A stretch of DNA of 64,000 bases from Pontibacillus chungwhensis (GCF_030166655.1 NZ_CP126446.1:186001-250000), one strand, 5' to 3'. Numbered from the stretch's first letter, positions 50,605 through 59,014 are shown. Notes: a model not told the origin generated them from the letters alone. A program made the numbers and translations.

Positions 50605-50856
50605 GGAGCAGGGACGTCGAGAAAAGGAGCAGGGACGTCGAGAAAGCGAGCACACACGTCGAGAAAAGGAGCGGTGACGTCGAGAAAGGGAGCGCGGACG
50701 TCGAGAAAAGGAGCGGTGACGTCGAGAAAGGGAGCACGGACCTCGAGAAAAGGAGCGGTGACGTCGAGAAAAGGAGCAGGGACGTCGAGAAAAGGAGCGG
50801 TGACGTCGAGAAAAGGAGCAGGGACGTCGAGAAAGCGAGCACACACGTCGAGAAAA
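50605..50856. repeat. Tandem array of twelve 21-bp repeats
   Basis: Unit GGAGCRGKGACGTCGAGAAAA in twelve contiguous copies with no spacers. The core GACGTC is palindromic. Units fall into a few variants (GCAGGGAC, GCGGTGAC, GCACACAC, GCGCGGAC, GCACGGAC) arranged in a higher-order pattern, and copies 3 and 12 are the same variant. As 21 is a multiple of three, several frames stay open, but no ribosome site or start fits. It lies between the operon terminator and the next promoter. Confidence 0.9.
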
Positions 50857-50884
50857 GAATCATTCAAATCTCTCAATTGCTTTT

Positions 50885-50917
50885 TGTAACTACGCTGTAA
50901 CTCCCTTCTTCTACACT
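50885..50917 (+). promoter_or_regulatory. Putative BTAD-regulator operator and promoter, site 2
   Basis: TGTAACT at 50885 and 50896 (11-bp period), nine nt, then TACACT at 50912. The block TGTAACTCCCTTCTTCTAC is identical to site 1, and the spacing between repeats and -10 is the same. It serves the acyl-CoA ligase gene (start 50956). Confidence 0.7.
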
Positions 50918-50955
50918 AAGATTATGAATCTATAGATGAACGAGGTGAGTAGGTT

Positions 50956-52464
50956 GTGAGATGTGAATTGGATTGGATAAAGAGTCGGGCGCGCTTGTTT
51001 CCGAAGGACAGAGCGGTCGTAGACTCAGCTACAAGAATGGAATGGACATTTGAGGACATCAACAACCGTGCTGAGAAGCTGGCTGCCTATCTGCTGGAGA
51101 TGGGGGTTAAGCGAGGAGATCGGGTTGCGCTTTTTGCTCCTAACGATATAAGTTATTTTGATTTCTTATTCGCTTGTATGAAGAGCGGTGCTATATTTGT
51201 TCCGGTCAATTGGAGATTATCTGAGGAAGAAGTCGAGTATATTCTTGAGGATGCTACTCCTACTGTTGTTGGGGTCCACGATAGTCAAGCCACATTGGTA
51301 GAGAAGAAGAAAGATTACGTGATTGTGCCCATTACGAATGCAGCGTATGTGGATGGATTAGAGACTTCTGTGAAAACGGTAGATCAAATGGGGACAGAAT
51401 CAGAGCCGTTAGCAATGATTTATACGGGAGGGACAACAGGGAAGCCCAAAGGAGCGATCCTTACGTATGATTCCATACGGTGGAATGCGTTAAACACGAT
51501 TGTCAGTTGGAATTTGTGCAAAGAGGATACCACACTTACTTGTTTACCTATGTTCCATACAGGAGGACTGAATGCCCTGAGCCTGCCTGTTTTAATGGCT
51601 GGTGGAACCGTGGTCGTATCGAAAGTGTTTGAAGCCGAGCAAGCCGTGAATGATTTAATTCAATACAACTGTACCATTGCGCTGTTTGTGCCGACGATGT
51701 ATCACATGATGATCCGGACAGAAGCGTTTAGAAGGGCCACATTTGATTCAATGAACGTGTTCCTTTCTGGCGGAGCGCCATGCCCCCTCACGATCTATCG
51801 GGCTTTCCATCAGAAAGGGTTACAGTTTAAAGAAGGATACGGACTAACGGAAGCGGGTCCAAATAACTTTTTTATTCATCCTGATGAAGCGGTAAAGAAG
51901 CCTGGTTCTGTGGGAAGAGCGATGGTCTTTAATGATGTGAAAATCGTTAAGGACGATGGAGGAGAGTGTCCTGCAGGGGAAGTCGGGGAGTTGCTACTAA
52001 GGGGACAGCATGTATTTAGTTTTTATTGGAACAATCCTGAGGCTACACAAGAGTCGCTCCAAAACGGCTGGCTTCATACAGGGGATCTTGCCCGTCAGGA
52101 TAAGGATGGTTTTTTTTATATAGTAGGCCGGAAGAAAGAGATGATTATTACTGGAGGGGAGAATGTCTTCCCTCTTGAAATTGAACATTGGCTGTCTTCC
52201 TTAGAAGGAGTGAATGAAGTTGCCATTGTAGGGCTTTCAGACAACAAGTGGGGGGAAGTTGTCACGGCCTTTGTATCTCTTCATTCAACAAGCAGCCTAA
52301 CCGAAGAGGATTTAAGGGAGCATTGTGCGTTAAAGTTATCACGCTATAAGATTCCTAAAGCGTTCCATATCATAGATGAATTGCCCAAAACCCATGTTGG
52401 GAAGATTGACAAGAAAGCTCTTCAAGCCAATGATGTAAACCAATCCTCAAGCCATCACTCATAG
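50956..52464 (+). CDS. AMP-forming acyl-CoA synthetase (fatty/aromatic acid ligase type)
   Basis: 502 residues, GTG start with GAGGTG upstream. AMP-binding motif MIYTGGTTGKPKGAI (about 154-168), EGYGLTEAGPNNF (about 295-307), GWLHTGDLARQDKDGFFYIVGRKKEMIITGGENVFPLEIE and the C-terminal lysine motif PKTHVGKIDKKAL. It activates a carboxylic acid to acyl-CoA. It has its own copy of the TGTAACT promoter, so it is inferred to be co-regulated with the importer operon and to activate the imported acid. Confidence 0.9.
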   Translation: MRCELDWIKSRARLFPKDRAVVDSATRMEWTFEDINNRAEKLAAYLLEMGVKRGDRVALFAPNDISYFDFLFACMKSGAIFVPVNWRLSEEEVEYILEDATPTVVGVHDSQATLVEKKKDYVIVPITNAAYVDGLETSVKTVDQMGTESEPLAMIYTGGTTGKPKGAILTYDSIRWNALNTIVSWNLCKEDTTLTCLPMFHTGGLNALSLPVLMAGGTVVVSKVFEAEQAVNDLIQYNCTIALFVPTMYHMMIRTEAFRRATFDSMNVFLSGGAPCPLTIYRAFHQKGLQFKEGYGLTEAGPNNFFIHPDEAVKKPGSVGRAMVFNDVKIVKDDGGECPAGEVGELLLRGQHVFSFYWNNPEATQESLQNGWLHTGDLARQDKDGFFYIVGRKKEMIITGGENVFPLEIEHWLSSLEGVNEVAIVGLSDNKWGEVVTAFVSLHSTSSLTEEDLREHCALKLSRYKIPKAFHIIDELPKTHVGKIDKKALQANDVNQSSSHHS

Positions 52465-52532
52465 AAAAACGTTTATGCTAACACCTCTAGGGGGTATCGA
52501 TTTATACAAATCGAAAAAAAGAGGTGGCGAAG

Positions 52533-53189
52533 ATGTTATCAACGATTGCTTGGATTGCTTTAGGAATTGGTTTAGTATCTTCTCTTATCATTATTGTAGA
52601 CGTAATCCGTCACCCTCAAATGATGGCCATTATGAATGTCGTCTGGCCCATTAACGGGTGGTTTCTTGGCCCCTTCGCGGTCTGGACCTATTATAAATGG
52701 GGACGATTGAAGGCGAAGGATTTAGACCGCGAGGACAATCGTGGTAAGGGAGCTCAAGTGTTTATGTCGACAAGCCACTGTTCAAGTGGTTGTACATTAG
52801 GAGATGCGGTAGGAGTGCCTATTGTATTCTTTACGAGCCTTACAGTAGCAGGGTCCACGCTCCTTGCGCACTATACGGTTGAGTTTATAGCGGCCTACTT
52901 ATTCGGAATCTTATTTCAGTTATTTGCGATCTACCCTATGAATCAAGAAGCGGGTATACTGGGAAATTTAAAAGATGCTGTAAAAGCAGATACATTATCA
53001 TTAATTGCTTTTGAGATTGGGATGTTTGGATGGATGGCCATTGTCCATTTCGTATTATTCCAACAACCACCAAAGCCTGATCAGGCAACCTATTGGTTCA
53101 TGATGCAAATTGCTATGATTTTAGGATTCCTAACGAGCTATCCTGCTAACTGGTGGCTCGTGAAAAAAGGAATCAAAGAAGCAATGTAA
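52533..53189 (+). CDS. DUF4396 membrane protein
   Basis: 218 residues from ATG 52533 (AAAGAGGTGG upstream). Several helices; the family features PINGWFLGPFAVWTYYKWGR near the start, a Cys/His patch TSHCSSGCTLGD (about 87-98) that could bind metal, and TSYPANWWLVKKGIKEAM at the end. No function is known. It follows the ligase by 68 nt with no obvious terminator, so it may share its transcript. Confidence 0.85.
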   Translation: MLSTIAWIALGIGLVSSLIIIVDVIRHPQMMAIMNVVWPINGWFLGPFAVWTYYKWGRLKAKDLDREDNRGKGAQVFMSTSHCSSGCTLGDAVGVPIVFFTSLTVAGSTLLAHYTVEFIAAYLFGILFQLFAIYPMNQEAGILGNLKDAVKADTLSLIAFEIGMFGWMAIVHFVLFQQPPKPDQATYWFMMQIAMILGFLTSYPANWWLVKKGIKEAM

Positions 53190-53191
53190 TG

Positions 53192-53222
53192 AAAAAACAC
53201 TCTCTTAATGGGAGTGTTTTTT
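53192..53222 (+). terminator. Terminator of the DUF4396 gene
   Basis: AAAAACACTCTC and GGGAGTGTTTTTT arms with a short loop. Confidence 0.85.
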
Positions 53223-53282
53223 AGCGTTCCTCATTTCCAAATTTTGATATAATGAAGGTATCCTACTTGAGGAGGGATGGTT

Positions 53283-54395
53283 ATGAATCCCACGGTATCA
53301 AAGAAGCCCGTTGCTTGGTTTCGTCTCTTCTTGATTATGGGGCTAGTGTTGCTCCCGAATCTTTTAGTACAAAAATTTGAACTAGCGGGAACGGTTACGA
53401 GTGGGGCAGTATGGGGAACGGCAGTCGACTTGTTAATTGTTTTTCCTTTGGCATGCTATTTCTTCGTCTTAAGGAGACGGCCTTCGCTGATCGTTTTTGT
53501 GCCCCTGATGTTTGCTGGGCTTATGGCGCTCAATTGGATAGTTCCTGACTATGCCAGAGAGCATTTGTGGTGGATTAATCGATCGTTAATTGTTGTAGAA
53601 GCCTCCATTATCTTTATTGAACTCCTTTTGTTTATTTGGGTGATTCGCTATCTCCCGGTTATTAGAAGATCGATACGAGAAGCCCGGTCCTCTTATTATC
53701 ATCTTTCCATGAGTACGGTTAAAGGGATTGAGAAAGCATTCGCTAATGTAACTGGCAGAAGGAAAACGATGCAAAGAGTGTTAGGATTCCTGATTACAGA
53801 TTTGTCCGCTTTTTATTATGTGTTTGCAGGAAAACGAGAAGACGTTAAGCGATACACCACGGCTCCTGTATTCTCGTACCATAAGAACAGTGAGTACCTA
53901 GGGGTCTTTATTATGATTGTTCATGGCCTTCTGATCGAGATTATCGGGGTTCACTTCTTAGTATCTCAATGGAGCCATACAGCAGCTTGGATTGTAACCC
54001 TATTAGACATCTATGCTTTGATCTTTGTCGTGGCAGATTATCAGGCCATACGTAAATCACCCATTATTCTTGATCATAAAGGGATACACATTCAAAAAGG
54101 TTTACGGTTTTTCACCTTTATTCCTTATGAATCTATTCAAGACATTCATCAAACAACTGTAACAGCGAAAGAATGTGAAAAGGATAAGGAAGCCGTTTCC
54201 TTAACGCTCCCCTCATTAGAAACTCAACCTCCTCAATGGACCATTCAACTAGAAGAGCCCGTGGACGTTCGTCTCGTTTTTGGATTATCCAAAAAAGTAG
54301 AAAGAATTCATATTACAGTAGATGAGCCGAATTGTTTCTTAGAGATCTTCAAGAATGCTCGAGGGATTTCAGGTTCGAATGAACTAGGGGAATAA
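53283..54395 (+). CDS. Hypothetical membrane protein with C-terminal PH-like part
   Basis: 370 residues from ATG 53283 (GGAGGG 6 nt before; the ATG at 53277 abuts that site). Hydrophobic helices at about 13-30, 40-60, 65-85, 95-125, 212-235 and 240-260. The C-terminal part (about 265-350; AIRKSPIILDHKGIHIQKGLRFFTFIPYESIQDIH) resembles the bacterial PH-like beta-fold. The family is found in bacilli without known role; I do not assign a function. Confidence 0.7.
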   Translation: MNPTVSKKPVAWFRLFLIMGLVLLPNLLVQKFELAGTVTSGAVWGTAVDLLIVFPLACYFFVLRRRPSLIVFVPLMFAGLMALNWIVPDYAREHLWWINRSLIVVEASIIFIELLLFIWVIRYLPVIRRSIREARSSYYHLSMSTVKGIEKAFANVTGRRKTMQRVLGFLITDLSAFYYVFAGKREDVKRYTTAPVFSYHKNSEYLGVFIMIVHGLLIEIIGVHFLVSQWSHTAAWIVTLLDIYALIFVVADYQAIRKSPIILDHKGIHIQKGLRFFTFIPYESIQDIHQTTVTAKECEKDKEAVSLTLPSLETQPPQWTIQLEEPVDVRLVFGLSKKVERIHITVDEPNCFLEIFKNARGISGSNELGE

Positions 54396-54501
54396 CCAGC
54401 CACCTTCAAATCAGCCTTTCCTCCCTTTTGAACTGGTTTCATTAGCGGCATAAAAGGAAATGATACGTATAGACCTATTGCTCATGATTGGGGGAAGGAA
54501 A

Positions 54502-55410
54502 ATGATTCAGTATAATAAGGGGCTTTTCTTATATAATGGGGATGCTGGGCCGGATCAAATGAATGAGAAACTCTCAGTGGCTCTTCCGGTCTTATCCCAA
54601 CACGTTGAAGAACTGCGTGTAGTTCAAACGAAAAGTCCAGAGGATTTAAAGGAAAAATGTAAGGAATACGGGGAAGAAGTTGAAGTCATTTATATACTAG
54701 GAGGAGATGGGACGGTTCATGACAGCGTTAATGCCTTGGCGCAATTGGAGAATCGCCCTGTAATTGGCGTATTACCTGGAGGCACGTGTAACGATTTCAC
54801 TAGAATGCTAGGCATGCCTCAGAATATAAAAGCCGCCGCCCAAGCTTTGGTGGATGGACGTGTTGCGCCAGTGGACGTTGGAGAAATTCAAAACGAAGGG
54901 TATTTCCTGAATTTCTGGGGGATTGGACTCGTGACCGATACGTCTTTAAATATAGACCCTGCTCAGAAGGACCGTTTTGGAGTTTTGAGTTATTTCATTA
55001 GTGCTGTAAAAACCATGAATGCATCAGAACCTTCACGTTACAAGATTACAATCGACCAAGATGATGTGTATGAGGAAGAAGGCGTGATGGCGCTCGTTAT
55101 GAACGGCCAGTACATAGGCACGCGATATGTACCTGTACCTGGGCTAAATGTAAATGATGGGAAGCTCGATGTTTTAGTAGTAAAGAACTCTAATTTATCG
55201 ACGTTCAAAGAGTTAATTAACATGAATCAGCCAGGGAAGGATACCGACGATTTAAAGGGCATCTTTCATAGACAAGCTTCAGAAGTGAAAATAGAAACAG
55301 AAAATGAACAAGAAGTGGACACCGACGGGGAAATCTATTTGAAGACCCCTGGTCATATTAAAGTCCTGCCGAACCATCTGCGCATGATTTTTCATCAAAC
55401 GCAACAATAA
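54502..55410 (+). CDS. Diacylglycerol/YegS-type lipid kinase
   Basis: 302 residues from ATG 54502, preceded by GGGGGAAGG; two upstream ATGs lack sites. Nucleotide-binding motif YILGGDGTVHDSVNAL (about 71-86) and PGGTCNDFTRML (about 101-112) are the catalytic-domain signatures. NFWGIGLVTDTSLN and the C-terminal TDGEIYLKTPGHIKVLP complete the fold. It phosphorylates a membrane lipid such as diacylglycerol; the exact lipid is not determined. Confidence 0.9.
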   Translation: MIQYNKGLFLYNGDAGPDQMNEKLSVALPVLSQHVEELRVVQTKSPEDLKEKCKEYGEEVEVIYILGGDGTVHDSVNALAQLENRPVIGVLPGGTCNDFTRMLGMPQNIKAAAQALVDGRVAPVDVGEIQNEGYFLNFWGIGLVTDTSLNIDPAQKDRFGVLSYFISAVKTMNASEPSRYKITIDQDDVYEEEGVMALVMNGQYIGTRYVPVPGLNVNDGKLDVLVVKNSNLSTFKELINMNQPGKDTDDLKGIFHRQASEVKIETENEQEVDTDGEIYLKTPGHIKVLPNHLRMIFHQTQQ

Positions 55411-55419
55411 GAAGAAAGA

Positions 55420-55836
55420 GTGAGAGAATTGTCTAGATCGTTGAATATTCTATTTATTCTTGGATTCTGCCTCATGGCACTTGCAGCTTGTGGGTCAGAA
55501 GGTGAAGCATCTGGGTCTGAATCAGATAAGCCGATTACAGCTAAGATTCTAACGGTACCTGAAGAGTTGACCACTGAGCAAATTTCTACGTTGCAAGTAA
55601 AGGTTAGTCAAGGGGATCAGAAGGTCGATGAGGCCAAGAAAGTTACTATTAAATGGGCAAGAGAAGGGGAAGAACCTTCTGACGAGAAGCCCTCACAGAA
55701 ACAAGGAAATGGTTTATATTCTATTCAGCACACCTTTGATGAAGCGGGCACTTATAGGGTAGTTGCTGTTGTAGAAGTGAATGGGCAGCACAAGGAAGTG
55801 GAAAAGGAAATCGAAGTAGAGGAACCAAATGATTAA
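55420..55836 (+). CDS. FixH/YtkA-like lipoprotein
   Basis: 138 residues, GTG (or TTG at 55429) start 9 nt after the lipid kinase gene. Signal peptide with lipobox LAAC (Cys24). The rest is one immunoglobulin-like beta-domain (ITAKILTVPEELTTEQISTLQVKVSQ... AGTYRVVAVVEVNGQHKEVEKEIEV) as in YtkA-like proteins, some of which are linked to metal/cytochrome oxidase assembly. The present role is unknown. Confidence 0.8.
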   Translation: MRELSRSLNILFILGFCLMALAACGSEGEASGSESDKPITAKILTVPEELTTEQISTLQVKVSQGDQKVDEAKKVTIKWAREGEEPSDEKPSQKQGNGLYSIQHTFDEAGTYRVVAVVEVNGQHKEVEKEIEVEEPND

Positions 55837-55855
55837 TACCAGCGATGTGATCACT

Positions 55856-55889
55856 AAAAAAAGCATTGATTTCAATTCAATGCTTTTTA
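55856..55889. terminator. Bidirectional terminator
   Basis: AAAAAGCATTGA and TCAATGCTTTTT between the lipoprotein gene and the convergent methyltransferase gene. Confidence 0.9.
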
Positions 55890-55910
55890 ACATCCCTCGA
55901 GCGCGATTCT

Positions 55911-56528
55911 TTAGTTAGATTTCTTGCACACCGCTATTCCCAGGGGATAATGGACCTCTTGGCGAGGGGGTTCGATGAGCACACCTTTTTGATAATAGAA
56001 TTGAACCTCTTCAAAGTTCGTGAAAAGTTGGTGGAATTCTTCAGGTGTAATTTGGTGGACGTGGAAAGGTGAATAACAATCTACTCCCCGTCCTTCTCCA
56101 AATGGTGTGGAAACGATAAGAGTGCCACCTGTTTTTAGTAACCGTTCGTAGTTTTGGAGGAGTTTATCCTCCTCTTCTATATGTTCATAAGTTTCAAAGC
56201 TTACAATAGTATCAAATGTACCTAGCTGTTCCGGTAAATTTACATCTGTGGCGTCGGCTACTCGGAATTCGGATTTTGGATGATAATAGGCGCCTTTGGC
56301 GTATTGAATAATCTTAGGGTCGATATCCACCCCGATCATTTCAGAAACGTCGTCTTTACGATCTTTAATCATCATATGAGTTCCGTACCCTGAGCCACAT
56401 GATAGGTCGAGTACGCGACCTGTTACATAAGGCAATGCAAATTGATAACGCGCCATGTGTTCTAGTAACATGCCGTTTGATGGTTTCATATATGCTGGGA
56501 TGACTCGTTCTCCCGTATCTTCTACCAT
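55911..56528 (-). CDS. Class I SAM-dependent methyltransferase
   Basis: 205 residues from ATG 56528 (a GTG at 56540 is in frame). The N-terminal ERVIPAYMKPSNGMLLEHMARYQFAL is a distinctive leader of this methyltransferase subgroup, followed by motif I VLDLSCGSGYGTHMM and the motif IV region TIVSFETYEHIEEE. Substrate unknown. The C terminus ends just before the shared terminator. Confidence 0.85.
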   Translation of the reverse strand: MVEDTGERVIPAYMKPSNGMLLEHMARYQFALPYVTGRVLDLSCGSGYGTHMMIKDRKDDVSEMIGVDIDPKIIQYAKGAYYHPKSEFRVADATDVNLPEQLGTFDTIVSFETYEHIEEEDKLLQNYERLLKTGGTLIVSTPFGEGRGVDCYSPFHVHQITPEEFHQLFTNFEEVQFYYQKGVLIEPPRQEVHYPLGIAVCKKSN

Positions 56529-56707
56529 TTTTTTATACACCGCTTTCTAAGAGTGTGGTATAGTGCAACTAGCTTCTTCTTCCTATTATGCCACAGATTC
56601 GAATAGAGTAAAAAGAACAGAGAACCTACATAAGAAGGATTGACAATAAATTGAAATGGTCGCTATACTTTTACTAATGCACCATTATAATAGAAAGGCT
56701 GAGTAAA

Positions 56708-57169
56708 GTGGATCAATCACAGAACTATCAAGCGAAAAAAGAAGATCCATCATTGAAGTTGTTTGTTGTTCTCTCTAAAGCATCTCGGGCAATTTCAGAC
56801 CGTGTAAAAGAAGATATCCAAACTCATGGATTAAACCCGACGGAGTTTGGTGTATTAGAGTTGCTTTATCATCAAGGGGACCAACCATTACAAAAAATTG
56901 GTGATAAAATCTTATTAGCAAGCGGTAGTATCACCTATGTGGTCGATAAATTACAGCAAAAAGGCCTATTAGACCGAAAACCGTGCCCGAAAGATCGCCG
57001 AATTACGTACGCTGCCATCACAGAAGATGGCCGTGAATTATTGAATACAATCTTTCCGAGTCACTGGGAGCAAATCGAAGAAATTACGGGTGGCCTAACG
57101 GATGAAGAGAAAAAGCAACTGATCCCTATGCTGAAAAAGTTAGGGAAATATGCTGATGAATTAAAATAG
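56708..57169 (+). CDS. MarR-family transcriptional regulator (MhqR/YusO-like)
   Basis: 153 residues, GTG start behind AAAGGCTGAG. The winged helix has PTEFGVLELLYHQGDQPLQKIGDKILLASGSITYVVDKLQQKGLLDRKPCPKDRRITYAAITEDG (about 48-112). The SGSITYVVDKL recognition helix and PCPKDRR wing closely resemble MhqR-type regulators of bacilli, which sense quinones and electrophiles. One Cys is in the wing. The YhfK-like gene downstream is a possible target. Confidence 0.85.
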   Translation: MDQSQNYQAKKEDPSLKLFVVLSKASRAISDRVKEDIQTHGLNPTEFGVLELLYHQGDQPLQKIGDKILLASGSITYVVDKLQQKGLLDRKPCPKDRRITYAAITEDGRELLNTIFPSHWEQIEEITGGLTDEEKKQLIPMLKKLGKYADELK

Positions 57170-57179
57170 AGGGAAGAAA

Positions 57180-57213
57180 GGCCTGGCTCATACTTGAGGC
57201 GGGTTTTTTTGTG
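57180..57213 (+). terminator. Terminator of the MarR gene
   Basis: CCTGGCTCA pairs with TGAGGCGGG (one mismatch) around a 5-nt loop, followed by seven T residues. Confidence 0.65.
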
Positions 57214-57331
57214 TCGTTTAATCTTTGCAGAGTAGAGGAATGGGAGTCACTTAATTAAGCATCCAATTGTTTATCCTTTAGTCCCCTCGGGAATGAAGAA
57301 TATAGAATTTGCACAAGGAGGGTGACTTTTC

Positions 57332-57958
57332 ATGAAAGTACTTGTTATTGGAGCAAATGGTCAAGTTGGAAAACATGTTGTTGATAAATTAAATTACTAT
57401 AACCACGAACCGGTTGCGATGGTTCGAAAGGAAGATCAGGTTCCATACTTTGAGGAGCGTAATGTTCAAACCGTGATAGGTGATTTAGAGAAAGATTTTT
57501 CTCACGTCTATAACGGGGTAGATGCGGTGATCTTCGCAGCTGGATCGGGCCCGAATACCGGATCTGATAAGACGATTATGATTGACCAGGAAGGTGCCAT
57601 TAAATCAATGGAACTTGCTGAAGAAAAGGGCGTATCCCGTTTTGTACTGCTAAGTTCAATGGCGGCAGATCGTCCTGAAATGGGGCCTGAAGAGTTGAAG
57701 CATTACCTATATGCAAAAGGCCGTGCTGACGAACATCTTCGCAACACGTCCCTGCAATACACCATTGTTCGCCCGGGGGGCTTAACCAATGAACAAGGCA
57801 CAGGAAACGTTCAAGCCGAAGAGCATTTAAATGAAGGAACCATTCCTCGTGAAGATGTAGGGAATGTGTTAGCTTTCATCCTCACAAATGACAATGTCAT
57901 TGGTAAGAGCTTTGATTTATTAAGTGGCGACACCGATGTGAAAGAGCTATTTGCGTAA
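57332..57958 (+). CDS. Atypical SDR, NAD(P)H-binding protein (YhfK-like)
   Basis: 208 residues. Nucleotide motif VIGANGQVGKHVV (4-16), VIFAAGSGPNTGSDKTIMIDQEGAI (about 69-93), the YAKGRADEHL active-site region and TIVRPGGLTNEQGTG (about 144-158) match YhfK of B. subtilis along its length. It may act as an NmrA-like redox or stress oxidoreductase; the substrate is unknown. GGAGGGTG ribosome site. Proximity to the MhqR-like gene fits stress control. Confidence 0.85.
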   Translation: MKVLVIGANGQVGKHVVDKLNYYNHEPVAMVRKEDQVPYFEERNVQTVIGDLEKDFSHVYNGVDAVIFAAGSGPNTGSDKTIMIDQEGAIKSMELAEEKGVSRFVLLSSMAADRPEMGPEELKHYLYAKGRADEHLRNTSLQYTIVRPGGLTNEQGTGNVQAEEHLNEGTIPREDVGNVLAFILTNDNVIGKSFDLLSGDTDVKELFA

Positions 57959-57969
57959 AGAGGTCCAGG

Positions 57970-58001
57970 GCCTGTCTTATTCAATAAGGCAGGCTTTTTT
58001 A
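57970..58001 (+). terminator. Terminator of the YhfK-like gene
   Basis: GCCTGTCTTATT and AATAAGGCAGGC arms with six T residues. Confidence 0.85.
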
Positions 58002-58191
58002 GTGCTAGATGGGTCCATCGAACTGTTTCCTATTGGCAGAGCACTATGAAACCTTCAATATTTCGACAATAAGTTGCAAAAAAGATGTTTATTTTTGATT
58101 GAGTCGGGTACACACAAGTAGAATACAACGGATGCTATGCTTTGGGAAAATAGATGGTTAGGTACAAAGGACCAACGATAGGGGGCTCATC

Positions 58192-58476
58192 GTGAGTAAT
58201 CAACAAGTAGTGGTGTATACAAGTAATGGATGTCATCATTGTGACAATGTGAAGAGTTTTATGGAAGAATGGAACATTCCTTATACGGAGAAGAACATCT
58301 CCACAAGCAAAGAGCACTATAAAGAAATGCGATCCAATCGTGTATACGGTACGCCGGCTACATATGTAGGGGACCAAGTGATTTTAGGCTTTCAAAAGCG
58401 TAAGCTGAAGAAAGTGTTAAATATCGACGAGGTTACCTCTTATTTTCGACAAGGCGCTATGGGGCTAAATAAATAA
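58192..58476 (+). CDS. Glutaredoxin-like protein
   Basis: 94 residues, GTG start. Active site CHHC (residues about 15-18, TSNGCHHCDNVKSFM), cis-Pro segment YGTPATYV and a glutaredoxin C-terminal helix. The CHHC centre is unusual (CPYC is usual in glutaredoxins), and may shift redox potential or allow metal binding. Weak GATAGGGGG ribosome site. Short terminator follows. Confidence 0.85.
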   Translation: MSNQQVVVYTSNGCHHCDNVKSFMEEWNIPYTEKNISTSKEHYKEMRSNRVYGTPATYVGDQVILGFQKRKLKKVLNIDEVTSYFRQGAMGLNK

Positions 58477-58483
58477 CAATGAA

Positions 58484-58512
58484 AAGAAGAGGCGTAGACC
58501 CTCTTTTTTTTA
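58484..58512 (+). terminator. Terminator of the glutaredoxin-like gene
   Basis: AAGAAGAGG and CCTCTTTTTTTT arms around a 6-nt loop. Confidence 0.7.
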
Positions 58513-58613
58513 TATCTAAATTTAGTGATCTGTGCGATTCACCTTTCACAATTTTTCTCCTTTCACATAGGCTAGGAGTGGATAAAGAAGAAAGTATAGG
58601 AGGTGTGCAGATC

Positions 58614-59012
58614 ATGAGACGAAGACCCCCTAATGTACAGGGAAGTCCTACTCATCCATATGGCCCTTATCCGATGGAAATGCCTTGGGAAAATCAGCAT
58701 TTTCCTAATCAACCTTCCGTCTCACAAGGAGCTCAATTTCATGCACCCCCAGGCTACCAAAATCCATATGAACAATTCGCAAAACCCCCGCAGCCAAATC
58801 AATGGGATCCTTACTATTCCTTGCAACAACAATCGCCGATGAATGGGCAACAACAGAAGCCGCCTGGTATGATGCAGTATTTTCAAGATAAGAACGGACA
58901 GCTCGACCTCGATAAGATGTTATCTACAATGGGGCAAGTCGCAAATACAGCTAATCAATTCAGTCCGCTCATGAAAGGGCTCGGCACGTTTATTAAAGGA
59001 TTTAAGGTGTAA
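58614..59012 (+). CDS. yppG: YppG-family protein
   Basis: 132 residues from ATG 58614 with a perfect AGGAGGTG site; the upstream open frame has none. Residues 1-85 are a low-complexity Pro/Gln/Tyr-rich region. The C-terminal YppG core is YFQDKNGQLDLDKMLSTMGQVANTANQFSPLMKGLGTFIKGFK (about 90-132). Such proteins are typical of spore formers and may be coat-associated; the role is unproven. Confidence 0.85.
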   Translation: MRRRPPNVQGSPTHPYGPYPMEMPWENQHFPNQPSVSQGAQFHAPPGYQNPYEQFAKPPQPNQWDPYYSLQQQSPMNGQQQKPPGMMQYFQDKNGQLDLDKMLSTMGQVANTANQFSPLMKGLGTFIKGFKV

Positions 59013-59014
59013 AG

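Noticed and set aside
50605-50856. CRISPR-like array
   Set aside because: Units are directly contiguous with no unique spacers, the period is only 21 bp, and no cas gene is near.
49978-50876. Minus-strand frames across the SDR gene and tandem array
   Set aside because: Antisense to a clear FabG-type gene and extended only by the repeat; no start signal.
50574-50900. Long open frames on both strands through the 21-bp array (products with RDVEK or TSRKGA repeats)
   Set aside because: A 21-bp period keeps several frames open by arithmetic; no frame has a convincing ribosome site and the products are pure repeat.
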